Source: Saccharopolyspora rhizosphaerae | GTDB taxonomy: Bacteria > Actinomycetota > Actinomycetes > Mycobacteriales > Pseudonocardiaceae | NCBI RefSeq assembly: GCF_003931915.1 | Contig: NZ_RSAA01000017.1 | Span: 186,001-250,000 of the forward strand | Direction: 5' to 3' | DNA: 64,000 bases | Shown here: piece after piece, positions 30,947 through 39,329 of the stretch | Layout: the number at the start of each line of letters is the position of its first letter | Position numbering within the stretch: the stretch's first letter is position 1 | The notes under the pieces: model-generated | Databases searched by the model: none | Told to the model about the DNA's origin: nothing | Seen by the model: only the letters and a program-made list of their open reading frames with translations | Position numbers and translations under genes: made by a program

Positions 30947-31240
30947 ATGTCGATCCCGTCCAGCCTGCTGACGTCGGCCGGGTTGATCGGTGGTTTCGCG
31001 GTGGCCCGAGCCTCGCAGCACCGGCACTGGGGCGGAGTCGTCGCGGCGGGCGCCGGTCTGGGCGCGGTGGAGGTCTGCCGTCGCCGCGCCGGGGTCGGCC
31101 CGGCGCTCGCGCTGGGTGCGACTTACGGGGCCGCGCTGGCCGGCTCGCACCCGCTCGCCAAGAAGATCGGTGCCTGGCCGTCGGTGTTCACCGCGACCGC
31201 GGTGACCGCGACCGCGGCGCACCTGCTCACGCGCCGCTGA
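30947..31240 (+). CDS. Small hydrophobic protein of unknown function
   Basis: 97 residues, largely Ala/Gly/Val, with three weak hydrophobic stretches (about 7-20, 28-43, 52-64, and a fourth near 76-92). It is probably a small integral membrane protein. Start ATG 30947 has TGAGGAG upstream, which supports real translation. The 3' end overlaps the convergent SDR gene by 14 bp (31227-31240). No family recognised. Confidence 0.6.
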   Translation: MSIPSSLLTSAGLIGGFAVARASQHRHWGGVVAAGAGLGAVEVCRRRAGVGPALALGATYGAALAGSHPLAKKIGAWPSVFTATAVTATAAHLLTRR

Positions 31241-31967
31241 GGAAGTCCTCGAACGTCCCGCGGCCGACGGCCCGGTCCGGCACGAGGTTGGCGCCGGACC
31301 GGAGCGCTCGGAAGAGCGCTCCCGGCGGACGCAGCCGCACCACCGCGCGACGCAGGTCCGCCGCGCGCAGGTAGGCCCGGGTCAGGTCCTCGTGACCGCG
31401 CACCTGCGGCCCTCCCATGTCAGGAACTCGACCCGCGTGTTCCGCCGCGGCCAGCTCCGCCAGCCGCTCGGCCACGTCCTGCACCGAGATCGGCTGGAAG
31501 CGCACGCCGGAGAGCGCCGCGACCACCGGTGAGCGCCGCTGCACCGAGGTGATCTTGGCGATGAGGTCGTGGAACTGCGTCGTGCGCAGGATCGTCCACG
31601 GCAACCCGGAACCGATCACCAGCCGCTCGGCTTCGAGCTTCGTGCGGTAGTAGGCCAACGGGATCCGGTCGATCCCGACGATGGAGATGTAGACCAGGTG
31701 CGGTCGTCCCACCCTGCGGGCCAGCTCGACCAGGTTCCGGGTGGCGGTCACGTCCTGGCCGCTGCCGGTCGTGGCGCAGTGCACGATCACCTCCACACCC
31801 GCCACGGCGTCCGCCACACCCCGCCTGGTGCGCAGATCACCGACGACCCGGCCGTCCCCTGGCCGGCGGCTGAGCACCGCGACGGTGTCATCGGCCGCCC
31901 GCAGCCGCGGCACGAGCGCGCTGCCGAGCGTTCCGGTCCCGCCGGTCACCAAGATCGACTTCCCCAC
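31227..31967 (-). CDS. NAD(P)-binding atypical SDR / NmrA-like protein
   Basis: 246 residues. The Rossmann motif GGTGTLGSALVPRL at the N-terminus, CATTGSG and YISIVGIDRIPLAYYRTKLEAE fit the NAD(P)H-binding atypical short-chain dehydrogenase group. This group includes quinone reductases, NmrA-like sensors and TMR-like proteins. The classical YxxxK is present as YYRTK. Start GTG 31967 is supported by GAGGGAGGG eight bases upstream; the longer frame lacks such a site. Function unknown. Confidence 0.82.
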   Translation of the reverse strand: MGKSILVTGGTGTLGSALVPRLRAADDTVAVLSRRPGDGRVVGDLRTRRGVADAVAGVEVIVHCATTGSGQDVTATRNLVELARRVGRPHLVYISIVGIDRIPLAYYRTKLEAERLVIGSGLPWTILRTTQFHDLIAKITSVQRRSPVVAALSGVRFQPISVQDVAERLAELAAAEHAGRVPDMGGPQVRGHEDLTRAYLRAADLRRAVVRLRPPGALFRALRSGANLVPDRAVGRGTFEDFLSGA

Positions 31968-32168
31968 GTCCCGACCCTCCCTCGACGCGGTCACCGAGCA
32001 GACGAAGCAGCCGGCTCGGACGTGACGCCATGACCTGCGGAGACGGGTGACCCACGTCATACCCGGGCAGCCGAGTGGTCGCCCCGGCCGCAGGTCGTGA
32101 GCACGCAGGCGGGCACAACGGCTAGGCTGTTTCCTGCTCGTTACCCGATACGGCGAAGGATTCAACCG

Positions 32169-33446
32169 GTGCCCGATCCAGCTTCAACCATCGAAGAGCT
32201 GACCGCCCAGCGCGACCGCGCCCGCCAGGAGTTCGCAGACCTCAAGGCACGGGGCCTGAAACTGGACATCACCCGGGGGAAGCCCTCGCCGAAGCAGCTC
32301 GACCTCTCCCACGAGCTCCTCGACCTCGCCAGCGGCACCGACGCGAACGGCGCCGATCTGCGCAACTACGGCGGCCTCAACGGGCTGGTGGAACTGCGCG
32401 AGATCTTCAGCGACGCGCTGCAGGTGCCCGTCGAGCAGCTGCTCGCAGCCGGAAACTCCAGCTTGGAACTGATGCACGACGCGCTCGTGTTCGCACTGCT
32501 CAACGGCGTTCCCGGCGGTTCGCAGCGGTGGGTCGCCGAGCCCGAGATCGCGTTCCTGTGCCCGGTTCCCGGCTACGACCGCCACTTCGCGCTCTCCGAG
32601 CACCTCGGCATCACGATGATCACCGTGCCGATGACGCCCGACGGTCCCGACATGGACGTCGTCGAGCAGCTGGTCGCCGAGGACTCCCGGATCAAGGGCA
32701 TCTGGTGCGTGCCGAAGTACAGCAACCCGGACGGCACCGTCTACTCCGACGAGACCGTGCGGCGGCTGGCCGCGATGCGCACCGCCGCCCCAGACTTCCG
32801 GATCTTCTGGGACAACGCCTACGCGGTGCACCACCTCACCGACGACGAGGCCGAGATCGCCGACCTGCTGGCGCTGTGCGCCGAGCACGGCAACCCGGAC
32901 CGCGCGTTCGTGTTCGGTTCCACCTCGAAGATCACGTTCGCGGGTGCCGGAGTGGCGTTCCTCGGCTCCTCGCCCACGAACATCGAGTGGTGGCTAACCT
33001 CGACCTCCAAGCGCAGCATCGGACCGAACAAGGTCAACCAGCGGGCCCACGCCCGGTTCCTGCGCGACCCCGCCGGTCTGCGCGAGCACATGCGCAAGCA
33101 CGCCGCGCTGATCCGCCCCAAGTTCGAAGCGGTGGACAAGATCCTCAGCGCCGAGCTGGGTGGCACCGGGCTGGCCAAGTGGTCCAACCCGGCCGGGGGC
33201 TACTTCATCAGCCTGGAGGTGCCCGAGGGCTGCGCCAAGGACGTCGTCGCCAAGGCCAAGGAAGCGGGCATCGCGCTCACCCCGGCCGGCTCGACCCACC
33301 CCTACGGCGAGGACCCGGCCGACTCGGTGATCCGCATCGCTCCGACCTTCCCGGAGCTCGCCGACGTCGAGGCCGCCACCGCGGGCTTGGCCGTCTGCGT
33401 GCGCCTGGTCGCCACGGAAAAGCTGCTGGCCGAGAAGCAGTCCTGA
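32169..33446 (+). CDS. Aspartate aminotransferase of the MocR-like (Rv3722c) group
   Basis: 425 residues, PLP fold type I. The signature TRGKPSPKQLDLS and NYGG near the N-terminus, CPVPGYDRHF, FWDNAYAVHHL and the Schiff-base Lys254 in GSTSKITFAGAG match closely what I recall of Mycobacterium tuberculosis Rv3722c. That protein was identified as the main aspartate aminotransferase. It should interconvert oxaloacetate/glutamate and aspartate/2-oxoglutarate. Start GTG 32169 is inferred from homologues. A TAGGCT hexamer at 32123-32128 may be the -10. A strong hairpin follows the stop. Confidence 0.9.
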   Translation: MPDPASTIEELTAQRDRARQEFADLKARGLKLDITRGKPSPKQLDLSHELLDLASGTDANGADLRNYGGLNGLVELREIFSDALQVPVEQLLAAGNSSLELMHDALVFALLNGVPGGSQRWVAEPEIAFLCPVPGYDRHFALSEHLGITMITVPMTPDGPDMDVVEQLVAEDSRIKGIWCVPKYSNPDGTVYSDETVRRLAAMRTAAPDFRIFWDNAYAVHHLTDDEAEIADLLALCAEHGNPDRAFVFGSTSKITFAGAGVAFLGSSPTNIEWWLTSTSKRSIGPNKVNQRAHARFLRDPAGLREHMRKHAALIRPKFEAVDKILSAELGGTGLAKWSNPAGGYFISLEVPEGCAKDVVAKAKEAGIALTPAGSTHPYGEDPADSVIRIAPTFPELADVEAATAGLAVCVRLVATEKLLAEKQS

Positions 33447-33455
33447 CCTGAACGC

Positions 33456-33498
33456 GCAGAAGGCCGGCGTGGTCCGTCGGACCGCACCGGCCTTCTGC
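33456..33498. terminator. Bidirectional hairpin terminator
   Basis: A perfect 12-bp outer stem (33456-33467 with 33487-33498) plus a 5-bp inner stem (33471-33475 with 33479-33483) follows the aminotransferase and faces the convergent small gene. Confidence 0.8.
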
Positions 33499-33512
33499 TG
33501 TGGGCGCCACGC

Positions 33513-33947
33513 TCACCAAGAACCTTCGCCTTCGAGGACGAGCGGCCAGGCGTTCTCGTAGCGCACCCCGGGCTGGGGCGGGACCGGCTCACCCGTGTCC
33601 GGGTCCACGCACCCGATGTCGAACGCTTCGGCCGCGGTGACGGGCCTGATCTCCCCGTCCTCGATGAACCAGCCGTAGACGTGCTTGACCAGCACCTCGC
33701 CGCCCTGGGCATCGGTGAAGGCGACCTCATCGCTGAGCACGTGCAGGACGAGCGAGATCGCCGTCCCCTCGCGCAGCAGCTGGTCGAGGTAGTGCTCGAC
33801 CTCCGGCTCGTCCCACTCCAGTTCCCCGCTGTGGTTCACAGCCGCCAGAGCGGTCACCGACCGGTCCGGGAACCCCGTCACGGTCACGACGTGCACTCCG
33901 GGAGCGGCGAAGAGCACCGCGTTCGTCAGCAAGCTCCGTGCCCGCAT
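33513..33947 (-). CDS. Hypothetical protein
   Basis: 144 residues, acidic, no signal peptide or membrane helix. The sequence shows normal coding character (for example VLVKHVYGWFIEDGEIRPVTAAEAFDIG) but no family is recognised. Start ATG 33947 is preceded by GGAGGTGGAG; GTG 33953 is the alternative. It sits between the aminotransferase and the nrdJ terminator and is probably monocistronic. Confidence 0.65.
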   Translation of the reverse strand: MRARSLLTNAVLFAAPGVHVVTVTGFPDRSVTALAAVNHSGELEWDEPEVEHYLDQLLREGTAISLVLHVLSDEVAFTDAQGGEVLVKHVYGWFIEDGEIRPVTAAEAFDIGCVDPDTGEPVPPQPGVRYENAWPLVLEGEGSW

Positions 33948-34087
33948 CTCCACCTCCGCGTGTTTCGGTGGGGAGATCGTGCCGAACCCGCGACCCGCGA
34001 ATCGCGCGCTCCGGGCGGCGAGGTCGCCTGCGTCGCCTGAACGTGAGCCCGCGCGCTGGGGAAATGCGAAGCCCGTGCCACGAAAGA

Positions 34088-34128
34088 AGTCCGGGGTGGG
34101 CGTGTCGGTGACACACCCACCCCGGACT
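34088..34128 (-). terminator. nrdRJ terminator hairpin
   Basis: An 18-bp stem (34088-34105 with 34111-34128) has one C-A mismatch and loop CGGTG. Read on the minus strand it is followed by TTCTTTCG. It lies 21 bp beyond the nrdJ stop. Confidence 0.78.
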
Positions 34129-34149
34129 CAGGTCATCCAGCGCTCAGGC

Positions 34150-36975
34150 TCAGCTGCAGCCCGAGGTGGAGCCGCATCCCTCGCAGAGGTAGCAGGAGCC
34201 CGACGGGCGCATCTTCGTGCCGCAGGTCATGCACAGCGGCGCGTCGGCGGCCTTGCCCAACTGCAGCTCGAGCAGTTCGGTGGAACTACCCGCGCGGACC
34301 TCCTCCTGGGACTCGGACTTCTCCTCGGCCTTGGCGTAGTCCACCGTGGACCGCATGGTGTCCAGGTCGACGTTGTCCGAGTTCGACGCCGGTTCCGTTC
34401 CGTTGACCTGGGACTCCCGCTCCTCAACGGTGAAGATGCCCAGCTGGGCGCGCTTCTCGTAGGGCAGGTAGTCCAGCGCCAGGCGGCGGAACAGGTAGTC
34501 CAGGACGCTGCTGGCCATCCGGATGTCCGGGTCGTCGGTCATGCCGGCCGGCTCGAAGCGCAGGTTCTGGAACTTCGAGACGTAGAACTCGAGCGGGATG
34601 CCGTACTGCAGACCCACCGAGATCGACATCGAGAAGGCGTCCATCACACCGGCCAGGGTCGAACCCTGCTTGCCGAGCTTGACGAAGATCTCGCCCAGCC
34701 CGTCGTCCGGGTAAGAACCGGCGTGCAGGTAACCCTCGGCACCGCCGACGGTGAACGAGACCGTCTGGCTCGGGCGCTTCTTCGGCAGGCGCTTGCGGAC
34801 CGGGCGGTACTCGATCTGCTTCTCGACCGCCTTCTCCGACTCGCCCTTGCCGCCCTTGCCGGCCGACAGCGGTTGGCCCACCTTGCAGTTGTCGCGGTAG
34901 ATGGCCAGCGCCTTCAGGCCCAGCCGCCAGCCCTCGAAGTACAGCTCCTCGACGTCCTCGACGCTGGCCGACTCCGGCATGTTGACCGTCTTCGAGATGG
35001 CGCCCGAGATGAACGGCTGCACCGCGGCCATCATCCGGACGTGCCCCATCGGTGCGATCGAGCGCTCGCCCATCGCGCAGTCGAAGACGTCGTAGTGCTC
35101 CTGGCGCAGACCGGGCGCACCGATGACGTGACCGTGCTCGGCGATGTACTCGACGATCGCCTCGATCTGCTCTTCCTGGTAGCCCAGCGCCTGCAGGGCG
35201 CGCGGGACGGTCTGGTTGACGATCTGCATCGAGCCGCCGCCGACCAGCTTCTTGAACTTGACCAGCGCCAGGTCGGGCTCAACACCGGTGGTGTCGCAGT
35301 CCATCATCAGGCCGATGGTCCCGGTGGGCGCCAGCACCGACGCCTGGGCGTTGCGCCAGCCGTTGCGGCTGCCGATCTCCAGGCCCCGCTGCCAGACCTT
35401 GGTGGCCAGGCTGTGCACCGTCTTGTCGTTGTGGTGGTAGGTGCGCACCAGGTCGTTGGCCGCAGCGTGCTTGCGCATGACCCGCTGGTGGCCCTCGGCG
35501 TTGCGGGCGTAGCCCTCGTACGGGCCGACGACGCCGGCCAGCTCGGCCGAACGCTTGTAGGCGGTGCCGGTCATCAGCGAGGTGATCGCCGCCGCCAGCG
35601 CACGACCGCCGTCCGAGTCGTAGGCGTGCCCGGTCGCCATCAGCAGCGCGCCGAGGTTGGCGTAGCCGATGCCGAGCTGGCGGAACTTGCGGGTCGTGTC
35701 CCCGATCGCCTCGGTCGGGAAGTCCGCGAAGCAGATCGAGATGTCCATCGCGGTGATGACGAACTCGACCGTCTTCTCGAACAGCTCCGCGTCGAAGGTG
35801 AGGTCGTCGCGGAGGAACTTCATCAAGTTCAGCGAGGCCAGGTTGCAGCTGGAGTTGTCCAGGTGCATGTACTCCGAGCACGGGTTGGACGCGGTGATGC
35901 GACCCGTCTCCGGCGAGGTGTGCCAGTCGTTGATCGTGTCGTCGTACTGGATCCCCGGGTCGGCGCACTCCCACGCGGCCTTGGCGACCTTGCGGAAGAG
36001 GTCGCGGCCCCGCACCGACTCGATCACGTCGCCGTCGGTGCGGGAGCGCAGGCCGAAGTCGCCGTCGCTCTCGACCGCGCGCATGAACTCGTCCGAGACG
36101 CGGACCGAGTTGTTGGCGTTCTGGTATTGCACCGAGTTGGCGTCCGCGCCACCGAGGTCCATGTCGAACCCGGCGTCGCGCAGCGCGCGGATCTTGTGCT
36201 CCTCGCGCGCCTTGGTCTCGATGAACTCCTCGACGTCGGGGTGGTCGACGTCGAGCACGACCATCTTGGCCGCCCTGCGGGTCGCACCACCGGACTTGAT
36301 GGTGCCCGCGGAGGCGTCGGCGCCGCGCATGAAGGAGACCGGCCCGGACGCGGTGCCGCCCGAGGACAGCAGCTCCTTGGAGGAGCGGATGCGGGACAGG
36401 TTGAGCCCGGCCCCGGAGCCGCCCTTGAAGATCAGGCCCTCTTCCTTGTACCAGTCGAGGATCGACTCCATCGTGTCGTCGACCGACAGGATGAAGCAGG
36501 CCGAGACCTGCTGGCGCGAGCTGGTCCCCACGTTGAACCAGACCGGCGAGTTGAAGCTGAAGACCTGGTGCAAGAGCATGTAGGTCAGCTCGTGCTCGAA
36601 GACCTCCGCGTCGGTGTCCGTCGCGAAGTAGCCGTTCTCGACACCGGAGGCGACGTAGGTCTTCACGACCCGGTCGATCAGCTGCCGCAGGCTGCTCTCG
36701 CGCTCCTCGGTCCCGACCGCACCGCGGAAGTACTTGCTGGTGACGATGTTGACCGCGTTCAACGACCAGAAGTCGGGGAACTCGACCCCGCGCTGCTCGA
36801 AGTTGACCGAACCGTCCCGCCAGTTGGTCATCACCACGTCGCGGCGCTCCCACTTGACCTCGTCGTAAGGGTGCACCCCCTCGGTGGTGTAGACGCGCTC
36901 GACCCGGATGCCCTCACGGGCACCTGCTTCCGGTTCCCCCGCTGCGCCGGCCGGGCTACCGACGGTCTCTGTCAT
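34150..36975 (-). CDS. nrdJ: Vitamin B12-dependent (class II) ribonucleotide reductase
   Basis: 941 residues. It reduces ribonucleotides to deoxyribonucleotides with adenosylcobalamin as radical source and so works with or without oxygen. Visible: SACFILSVDD, GGSGAGLNLS, the active-site NPCSEY with SSCNLASLNL, PTGTIGLMMD, and a C-terminal cysteine tail (CMTCGTKMRPSGSCYLCEGC) of the actinobacterial NrdJ type that carries redox cysteines. Start ATG 36975 follows AAAGGGGCAGG; ATG 36999 in the same frame is possible. It lies downstream of nrdR as in Streptomyces and should be controlled by it. No cobalamin riboswitch was found upstream. Confidence 0.96.
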   Translation of the reverse strand: MTETVGSPAGAAGEPEAGAREGIRVERVYTTEGVHPYDEVKWERRDVVMTNWRDGSVNFEQRGVEFPDFWSLNAVNIVTSKYFRGAVGTEERESSLRQLIDRVVKTYVASGVENGYFATDTDAEVFEHELTYMLLHQVFSFNSPVWFNVGTSSRQQVSACFILSVDDTMESILDWYKEEGLIFKGGSGAGLNLSRIRSSKELLSSGGTASGPVSFMRGADASAGTIKSGGATRRAAKMVVLDVDHPDVEEFIETKAREEHKIRALRDAGFDMDLGGADANSVQYQNANNSVRVSDEFMRAVESDGDFGLRSRTDGDVIESVRGRDLFRKVAKAAWECADPGIQYDDTINDWHTSPETGRITASNPCSEYMHLDNSSCNLASLNLMKFLRDDLTFDAELFEKTVEFVITAMDISICFADFPTEAIGDTTRKFRQLGIGYANLGALLMATGHAYDSDGGRALAAAITSLMTGTAYKRSAELAGVVGPYEGYARNAEGHQRVMRKHAAANDLVRTYHHNDKTVHSLATKVWQRGLEIGSRNGWRNAQASVLAPTGTIGLMMDCDTTGVEPDLALVKFKKLVGGGSMQIVNQTVPRALQALGYQEEQIEAIVEYIAEHGHVIGAPGLRQEHYDVFDCAMGERSIAPMGHVRMMAAVQPFISGAISKTVNMPESASVEDVEELYFEGWRLGLKALAIYRDNCKVGQPLSAGKGGKGESEKAVEKQIEYRPVRKRLPKKRPSQTVSFTVGGAEGYLHAGSYPDDGLGEIFVKLGKQGSTLAGVMDAFSMSISVGLQYGIPLEFYVSKFQNLRFEPAGMTDDPDIRMASSVLDYLFRRLALDYLPYEKRAQLGIFTVEERESQVNGTEPASNSDNVDLDTMRSTVDYAKAEEKSESQEEVRAGSSTELLELQLGKAADAPLCMTCGTKMRPSGSCYLCEGCGSTSGCS

Positions 36976-37154
36976 GACCTGCCCCTTTTCCTTCTTCATC
37001 GCTCGCTCAGTCGATCGTCGCGTTTCGTCGGCCCCGTCCGGGCTCCCCGTCCGGTTCGGTCGTGGCTCTGTGCTCTTCGGCGTCCCCGCCCGGGACGCCT
37101 GCTGGCGTTTCGCGCTTCCGCCCCCTCTGCGGGACGCGCGCCGTCGCGGCTTGC

Positions 37155-37643
37155 TCAACCGCCGCTCTCCACGTCTCGTCGTTCGTCGTCCTGCAGGTCC
37201 CTCGCGGCCCGGAGGTCGGCTATTTCCTTCTCGAAGTCCTCCACCGAGGAGTAGGCGCGGTAGACGCTCGCGAAGCGCAGGTAGGCGACTTCGTCCAGCT
37301 CGCGCAGCGGGCCGAGGATCGCCAGTCCGACCTCGTGGCTCGGCAGCTCCGCGACGCCGGACGACCGGATCGCCTCCTCGACCTGGTGCGCCAGCTGCTG
37401 CAGCGCGTCCTCTTCGACCGGACGGCCCTGGCACGCGCGGCGCACGCCGGTCACCACCTTCTCCCGGCTGAAGGGTTCGGTGACGCCCGACCGCTTCACG
37501 ACCGACAACACCAGTTCCTCGATCGTCGTGAACCGGCGACCGCAGGCCGAGCACGAGCGCCGGCGACGGATCGCTTGGCCGTCCTCGACTTCGCGCGAGT
37601 CCACGACCCTGGAGTCATCGCCGCGGCAGAACGGGCACCGCAC
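37155..37643 (-). CDS. nrdR: Transcriptional repressor NrdR
   Basis: 162 residues. Zinc ribbon with Cys3, Cys6, Cys31 and Cys34 (MRCPFC and CSACG), followed by an ATP-cone domain (about 46-136) that senses ATP/dATP. It represses ribonucleotide reductase genes by binding paired NrdR boxes, two of which lie just upstream (37768-37783 and 37883-37898). Start GTG 37643 gives the canonical MRCPFC beginning; GGGGGAAGGGGG upstream serves as ribosome-binding site. nrdJ follows 179 bp later on the same strand. Confidence 0.95.
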   Translation of the reverse strand: MRCPFCRGDDSRVVDSREVEDGQAIRRRRSCSACGRRFTTIEELVLSVVKRSGVTEPFSREKVVTGVRRACQGRPVEEDALQQLAHQVEEAIRSSGVAELPSHEVGLAILGPLRELDEVAYLRFASVYRAYSSVEDFEKEIADLRAARDLQDDERRDVESGG

Positions 37644-37767
37644 CGGCCATGCACCCCCTTCCCCCTGGGTGGCCGCCGACCGACTCCCACCAGTCCACGA
37701 CCACGGTGCCCACGGGGTACCCAGAGGGGGCCGAAGCCCAACCTGTGGACTAACCACATGGACGTAA

Positions 37768-37783
37768 CTACTAGATGTTGTGG
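37768..37783 (-). promoter_or_regulatory. NrdR box 1 (promoter-proximal)
   Basis: On the minus strand this reads CCACAACATCTAGTAG, close to the NrdR box consensus acaCwAtATaTwGtgt. It covers the predicted start of transcription of nrdR, just downstream of the -10. Confidence 0.75.
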
Positions 37784-37786
37784 TCG

Positions 37787-37816
37787 ACTTTAAACCCGTG
37801 CCGGACGGCGTTGCAA
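37787..37816 (-). promoter_or_regulatory. nrdR-nrdJ promoter
   Basis: On the minus strand TTGCAA (37816-37811) and TAAAGT (37792-37787) are separated by 18 bp, a good SigA-type promoter. Start of transcription would fall near 37780, inside NrdR box 1. Confidence 0.6.
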
Positions 37817-37882
37817 ACCGACACACCCATGTCGCCCGGGCGGATGACCCGGCCCGCGCGCCAGCTGCGAAAACCCGGAGAA

Positions 37883-37898
37883 CCACAACATCTAGTGG
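37883..37898 (+). promoter_or_regulatory. NrdR box 2 (distal)
   Basis: CCACAACATCTAGTGG on the plus strand is 15/16 identical to box 1 but in opposite orientation. Centres are 115 bp apart, close to 11 helical turns, much wider than the roughly three turns usual for NrdR box pairs. Confidence 0.72.
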
Positions 37899-37903
37899 CT
37901 CGG

Positions 37904-38371
37904 TCAGCTACTGACCGGCACCACCAGGTGACGGCCCGCTTCGGCAACAGGAGCGCCCAGACCGTTGAGCTCGACGATGCGCTCGACCACCGCGCGGGGG
38001 TCCTCGCCGGGCGCCGTCCGCGTCGCGATGCCCCAGAGAGTGTCCCCCGTGTGCACCTGCACAACGGTGGTACCTCCGGTCACCGGCGCGTCGCCCGCCC
38101 CGAACAGACCGACCAGCACCACCACGAGGAAGGTCGAGGCGGCGACACCGCCGAGCACCACCCACTCGCCGAACCCACCGGAGGCCGGCCGAGGGCACGA
38201 CCTGACCCCGGACCCCCGGTTCCGCTGAGCAGTCCCGATCACCCGCCCATGCGGGCGACGCCCCTCGGGCCCGCGGAGCGGCGACACGATCGGTTCGACT
38301 TCCGGCCGGACGGGCAGCGCAGCCCGCTCCACCGGGCGGACCCGCCTTACTGTGTCGATGAACGTGGTCAT
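37904..38371 (-). CDS. LysM-domain membrane protein (Rv2719c/ChiZ position)
   Basis: 155 residues. Basic cytoplasmic N-terminus, one transmembrane helix (about 82-104, [23 protein letters not shown]) and a C-terminal extracellular LysM domain ([17 protein letters not shown] onward), which binds peptidoglycan. In M. tuberculosis the divergent neighbour of lexA, Rv2719c, is a LysM cell-wall protein induced by DNA damage that restrains division. Position, topology and two LexA boxes suggest the same role. Start ATG 38371 follows GGGAGGCGAC. Confidence 0.85.
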   Translation of the reverse strand: MTTFIDTVRRVRPVERAALPVRPEVEPIVSPLRGPEGRRPHGRVIGTAQRNRGSGVRSCPRPASGGFGEWVVLGGVAASTFLVVVLVGLFGAGDAPVTGGTTVVQVHTGDTLWGIATRTAPGEDPRAVVERIVELNGLGAPVAEAGRHLVVPVSS

Positions 38372-38411
38372 GTCGCCTCCCGCGCGGAACGATGATCGAA
38401 AGGTTGTTCGA

Positions 38412-38427
38412 TCGAACCTCCGTGCGA
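38412..38427. promoter_or_regulatory. LexA (SOS) box, LysM-proximal
   Basis: TCGAACCTCCGTGCGA matches the actinobacterial SOS box TCGAAC-N4-GTTCGA with one mismatch. It is centred 48 bp upstream of the LysM start codon. Confidence 0.55.
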
Positions 38428-38477
38428 TTGTGTACCAAGAGTGGCCTTCGACGCGAGACCCGGGCCCTGAAATTAAC

Positions 38478-38493
38478 TCGAACAGGTGTTTGA
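38478..38493. promoter_or_regulatory. LexA (SOS) box, lexA-proximal
   Basis: TCGAACAGGTGTTTGA is a close match to the actinobacterial SOS box. It overlaps the predicted lexA -35, which suits autorepression. Confidence 0.8.
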
Positions 38494-38518
38494 TCTCTGT
38501 CTTCCTCGCGTCTACTGT
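38490..38518 (+). promoter_or_regulatory. lexA promoter
   Basis: TTGATC (38490-38495) and TACTGT (38513-38518) are 17 bp apart. The -35 overlaps the LexA box. Confidence 0.6.
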
Positions 38519-38609
38519 GGAAAGCGAGCGGCGGACCGGCGGCCGATCCGAGGCGGCGCACCGCTCAACCAGACCAGCACCGCAGTTCACACGGATTCAG
38601 GAGGCAGCG

Positions 38610-39320
38610 GTGGCGACTAATGCGACCGGCTCGATCGGGGGCCGCGTACCGGACATCAAGGACTCCCCTGCCGAGGTGGACACCGTGCCGGAACAGGCCA
38701 CCGCGGCCGAGGAGCTCAGCGACCGGCAGCTCAAGGTGCTGGAGGCCATCAGGGAGTGGATGAGCGAGCACGGCTACCCGCCGAGCGTCCGCGAGATCGG
38801 TGACGCGGTGGGCCTGACCTCCACGTCGTCGGTGGCCTACCAGCTGCGCGTGCTCGAGCGGAAGGGCTTCCTGCGGCGCGACCCGCACCGGCCTCGCACG
38901 GTCGGCGTGCTCGTCGGCGGCGAGAGCGAGGAGGAGACGCAGGCCAAGCCGGCCTACGTGCCGGTCGTCGGGCGCATCGCCGCCGGTGGGCCGATCCTCG
39001 CCGAGGAGGCCATCGAGGACGTCTTCCCGTTGCCGAAGGAGATCGTCGGCGACGGAACGCTGTTCCTGCTCAAGGTCGTCGGTGACTCGATGGTCGACCT
39101 GGCGATCACCGACGGGGACTGGGTCGCCGTGCGCCAGCAGCCGGACGCCGACAACGGCGAGGTCGTCGCGGCGATGATCGACGGCGAGGCCACGGTCAAG
39201 ACCTTCAAGCGGACCGACGAGCACGTTTGGCTGATGCCGCACAACTCGGCCTACGAGCCGATCCTGGGCGACGACGCCCAGATCTTGGGCAAGGTCGTCG
39301 CGGTGCTCCGACGCCTCTGA
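38610..39320 (+). CDS. lexA: LexA SOS repressor
   Basis: 236 residues. The N-terminal winged helix (about 35-100) includes the recognition helix region [23 protein letters not shown]. The C-terminal S24 autoprotease has cleavage site Ala125-Gly126 in GRIAAGGP, nucleophile Ser160 in GDSMVD and base Lys197 in ATVKTFK. RecA filaments, also encoded here at 57 kb, should trigger self-cleavage. Start GTG 38610 has a strong AGGAGG site. The about 35 N-terminal residues before [12 protein letters not shown] are an actinobacterial extension. Confidence 0.97.
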   Translation: MATNATGSIGGRVPDIKDSPAEVDTVPEQATAAEELSDRQLKVLEAIREWMSEHGYPPSVREIGDAVGLTSTSSVAYQLRVLERKGFLRRDPHRPRTVGVLVGGESEEETQAKPAYVPVVGRIAAGGPILAEEAIEDVFPLPKEIVGDGTLFLLKVVGDSMVDLAITDGDWVAVRQQPDADNGEVVAAMIDGEATVKTFKRTDEHVWLMPHNSAYEPILGDDAQILGKVVAVLRRL

Positions 39321-39329
39321 ACGAGGCGG

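Noticed and set aside
31227-31240. 14-bp tail-to-tail overlap of two genes
   Set aside because: Short convergent overlaps are common and need no special explanation.
33979-37254. Long plus-strand open frame (1091 codons) opposite nrdJ
   Set aside because: Antisense shadow of a well-conserved reductase; no protein-like features.
37644-37903. Search for a cobalamin riboswitch upstream of nrdR-nrdJ
   Set aside because: No B12-box-like sequence was seen; NrdR boxes explain the regulatory structure present.
38406-38417. Palindrome GTTCGATCGAAC
   Set aside because: It has the half-sites in the opposite order to a LexA box; the overlapping 38412-38427 match is the better explanation.
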